7,075 nt of DNA, from NCBI GenBank assembly GCA_011523315.1, contig WTHE01000707.1, forward strand, positions 1 to 7,075, written 5' to 3'. The notes beneath the pieces were generated by a model that ran no database searches, was not told the DNA's origin, and saw only the letters and a program-made list of their open reading frames with translations. Of this stretch, positions 5,336 through 7,075 are shown one piece after another. The position numbers were made by a program, and so were the translations under genes. Position 1 is the stretch's first letter; each line of letters starts with the position of its first letter. This stretch comes from Candidatus Binatota bacterium (lineage in GTDB: Bacteria; Desulfobacterota; Binatia; Bin18).

Positions 5336-6457
5336 TTAATCGCCAAAGCTCGTCCCGACCAGACGCGCCGCTTCAACGAGGTGATGGTCCGGGGAGACCA
5401 GTTTCTTTTTCCCCGCGACCTCTTCCAGAGGCACGGGTCGGAGCTGCTGGTCCTGTACGGCCAGCATAAAGCCGTCGCGACCTTCTCGCAGCAACTGAGC
5501 GCAGCGCGTGCCCAGCCAGGTGGCAAGGACACGGTCGGTGGCCGAGGGCGTCCCCCCGCGTTGCAGATGACCAAGAATGCTCAGGCGCGACTCCTGGCCC
5601 GTCAGGCGCTCCAACTCCTGGGTGAGACGAATCGTATGGCCAACGTGTTCCTTATGGAATTTTTCGAGATTGGCCGAGGCCCTGTCCTTTTCTTGTCTGT
5701 CTTTGGCCTCTCTTTTTTGGTGCACGAGTTCCCCGACCTTCTGGGCTTCACTAACAGACAGTGCGCCTTCTGCGACCACGACAATGCTGAAGTGTTTGCC
5801 CTGTCTGGTCCGTTCTCGAATAGTCTGGGCGACCCGCTCGATGTGATAGGGAATTTCCGGGATAAGAATGACATCCGCCCCGCCGGCCATGCCGGCTTGG
5901 AGGGCCAACCAGCCCGCTCTATGGCCCATCACTTCGACCACGATAATCCGGTCGTGGCTGGTCGCGGTCGAATGCAGCCGGTCTATGGCTTCGGTCGCGA
6001 TGCCCACCGCAGTATTAAACCCGAACGTGATGTCGGTCTTGGCAATATCGTTGTCAATCGTTTTTGGCAGGGTCACGATATGCAGGCCCGCTTTTTTGAG
6101 CCGCAGCGCGTTTTTCTGCGTGCCACCCCCGCCCAGACAGACCAGTGCATCCAGATGATGCCGCCGATAGGTATCAATGACGGCGTCCGTCATGTCATGG
6201 ATTTTGCCGCCAATGGACATCCGGTGCGGTTTATCCCGACTGGTGCCGAGAATGGTTCCGCCGTCGGTCAGAATGCCCGAGAGCGCTTTTCTGTCCAGCT
6301 CCAGGGTCTGATTCTGCACCAAGCCACGGAAGCCGTTTTGAAAACCGATAAGCTGGATGTCATAGGCGTCCAAACAGGCCTTGCCGACCGCACGAATGGC
6401 CGCGTTGAGTCCGGGACAATCACCCCCGCTGGTCAAAATGCCGATGTACTGTGCCAT
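5336..6457 (-). CDS. pfkA: 6-phosphofructokinase, mixed-signature (K in PKTIDND) group
   Basis: Glycolytic enzyme phosphorylating fructose 6-phosphate to fructose 1,6-bisphosphate, 373 residues. Motifs in order: TSGGDCPGLNAAIR (9-22), GTSR (71-74), GGGGT (109-113), PKTIDND (131-137) with Asp135 as the expected catalytic base, GFNTAVGIATEAIDR (146-160), MGHRAGWLA (177-185) and HLQRGG (297-302). In the well-studied enzymes Gly at the E. coli 104 position favours ATP, and Lys at the 124 position favours pyrophosphate. Here Gly112 and Lys132 combine the two, and the Asp103 position is also Gly (G111), so the phosphoryl donor cannot be told from sequence. A charged, Lys/Glu-rich segment at about 245-272 and the 373-residue length exceed the ~320-residue E. 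coli enzyme. The start ATG has only a weak GGG upstream. It lies downstream of hsdR on the same strand with a 116-base gap, and is probably transcribed separately. Confidence 0.95.
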   Translation of the reverse strand: MAQYIGILTSGGDCPGLNAAIRAVGKACLDAYDIQLIGFQNGFRGLVQNQTLELDRKALSGILTDGGTILGTSRDKPHRMSIGGKIHDMTDAVIDTYRRHHLDALVCLGGGGTQKNALRLKKAGLHIVTLPKTIDNDIAKTDITFGFNTAVGIATEAIDRLHSTATSHDRIIVVEVMGHRAGWLALQAGMAGGADVILIPEIPYHIERVAQTIRERTRQGKHFSIVVVAEGALSVSEAQKVGELVHQKREAKDRQEKDRASANLEKFHKEHVGHTIRLTQELERLTGQESRLSILGHLQRGGTPSATDRVLATWLGTRCAQLLREGRDGFMLAVQDQQLRPVPLEEVAGKKKLVSPDHHLVEAARLVGTSFGD

Positions 6458-6573
6458 GCGCCCATATTACGGTTTCCACCTGTTCGATGTCGAGAGCGGG
6501 TCACAAAAGCCGGCAGGCGCAGAAGAATGTTTCGGACGCTGGCCGACCCCGAGTCCGCTCTGTCCGGCTCGGT
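6458..6573. other. Intergenic region between hsdR and phosphofructokinase
   Basis: 116 bases holding the presumed pfkA promoter and the end of the hsdR transcript. CCGAG (6549-6553) and CTCGG (6568-6572) could form a 5-bp stem, but there is no T-tract after it on the minus strand, so I do not call a terminator. No convincing -35/-10 pair is seen. Confidence 0.5.
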
Positions 6574-7075
6574 TCAGGCTACCGCCGCCGTCTCATAGCA
6601 GGGTGACGGCAGCGTCGGATAGGCGCGGAAGACGTGACGGAAGACCTCGTCCGAGCGCGCCGTTACTTCCCCGTCCGTGTAGCTCTCCGGCAAGCCGGTC
6701 GCGCCATCCCACAGAAAGTCTCGGATAGTGACGCGCACCACGTCGCGGGACGCCTCCTTGTCGCGCCACTGATCGACGCGCAGCTTCTCGGCCTTCAGCG
6801 TCTTCAGCAGTTCGACCGCAACCGCCTTGATACGCCGGATGTCGGATGTACTCAGAGCCGGCTTCCTGAGCAGGTCGAAGACGGCCAAGGATTCCTCGTC
6901 GAGACCTTCGCGGACCGCCCGTCGCTCCTCATCGTCCAGTTCTTCGACCAGTGTGAGCAGCGCCTCGAACGTTCGCTCGATTGTCACCCGCCCCTTCTGC
7001 CGGTTGTAGTCCGCAACGATGGCCTCGTAGTGCTGCTGAAAATCGGTGCGCAGCGGGTTTTGCCGCAAGAGCCGG
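6574..7075 (-). CDS. hsdR: Type I restriction enzyme R subunit, C-terminal end (5' partial)
   Basis: The last ~166 residues of HsdR; the frame is open to the window edge, and the TTG at 7066-7068 is an internal Leu rather than a start. HsdR is the ATP-driven translocase and endonuclease subunit that works with HsdM and HsdS to cut unmethylated foreign DNA. The visible part is the helical C-terminal domain that contacts the methyltransferase core. It has RVTIERTFEALLTLVEELDD followed by EERRAVREGLDEESLAVFDLL, a basic helix SDIRRIKAVAVELLKTLKAEKL, then VTIRDFLWD, LPESY and the terminal VFRHVFRAYPTLPSP, a pattern familiar from many HsdR proteins. The nuclease and helicase motifs, and any hsdM or hsdS, lie beyond the right edge. 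The C-terminus looks natural, not truncated. Whether the system is complete cannot be told. Confidence 0.87.
   Translation of the reverse strand, partial: RLLRQNPLRTDFQQHYEAIVADYNRQKGRVTIERTFEALLTLVEELDDEERRAVREGLDEESLAVFDLLRKPALSTSDIRRIKAVAVELLKTLKAEKLRVDQWRDKEASRDVVRVTIRDFLWDGATGLPESYTDGEVTARSDEVFRHVFRAYPTLPSPCYETAAVA

Noticed and set aside
5381..6598. 405-residue plus-strand open frame opposite the phosphofructokinase gene
   Set aside because: Antisense shadow; the minus-strand frame has every phosphofructokinase motif.

Overview
The window is a stretch of GC-rich bacterial chromosome carrying arginine-biosynthesis and glycolysis genes, with a fragment of a restriction enzyme gene at each edge. 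The core genes run at about 65-70% GC by hand count (1441-1500 is 42/60). The left ~450 bases are much poorer (121-240 is 47/120, about 39%). The source looks like a Gram-negative bacterium, because it encodes a possible lipoprotein, a hexameric-type arginine-sensitive acetylglutamate kinase and an argB-argD-argF order. A deltaproteobacterial or related uncultured lineage would fit, but this is a weak inference from gene order and protein flavour.

Left edge (1-900). The first 109 bases form a perfect 52-bp inverted repeat around a 5-nt loop. Its right arm continues in frame into the C-terminal part of a NotI-like restriction endonuclease, so the left arm looks like a fold-back artefact at a contig end. 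Convergent to this gene lies a small helix-turn-helix protein of the antitoxin (HigA-like) type with no toxin gene beside it. An 18-bp perfect palindrome sits just upstream of its start and is the likely autoregulatory operator.

Centre (982-3946, minus strand). A tight argB-argD-argF operon is joined by two 4-nt ATGA overlaps. It encodes steps 2, 4 and 6 of arginine synthesis: acetylglutamate kinase, acetylornithine aminotransferase and ornithine carbamoyltransferase. All expected catalytic motifs are intact, and ArgB carries the N-terminal helix and C-terminal signature of enzymes that are feedback-inhibited by arginine. argC, argJ, argG and argH are not in the window.

Centre right (4106-5309, plus strand). 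Divergent from the arg operon is a two-gene unit: an Fe(II)/2-oxoglutarate dioxygenase of the TauD/TfdA family, then a small exported or lipid-anchored protein of unknown function whose ribosome-binding site overlaps the dioxygenase stop codon.

Right (5336-7075, minus strand). A 6-phosphofructokinase with a mixed ATP/pyrophosphate active-site signature converges on the small protein gene. Upstream of it is the C-terminal end of a type I restriction enzyme R subunit (HsdR), which runs off the window. No tRNA, rRNA, CRISPR array, insertion sequence or intergenic gap over 300 bases was seen. I found no clear new multi-gene system. The least explained parts are the left edge, the dioxygenase/small-protein pair and the phosphofructokinase substrate signature.
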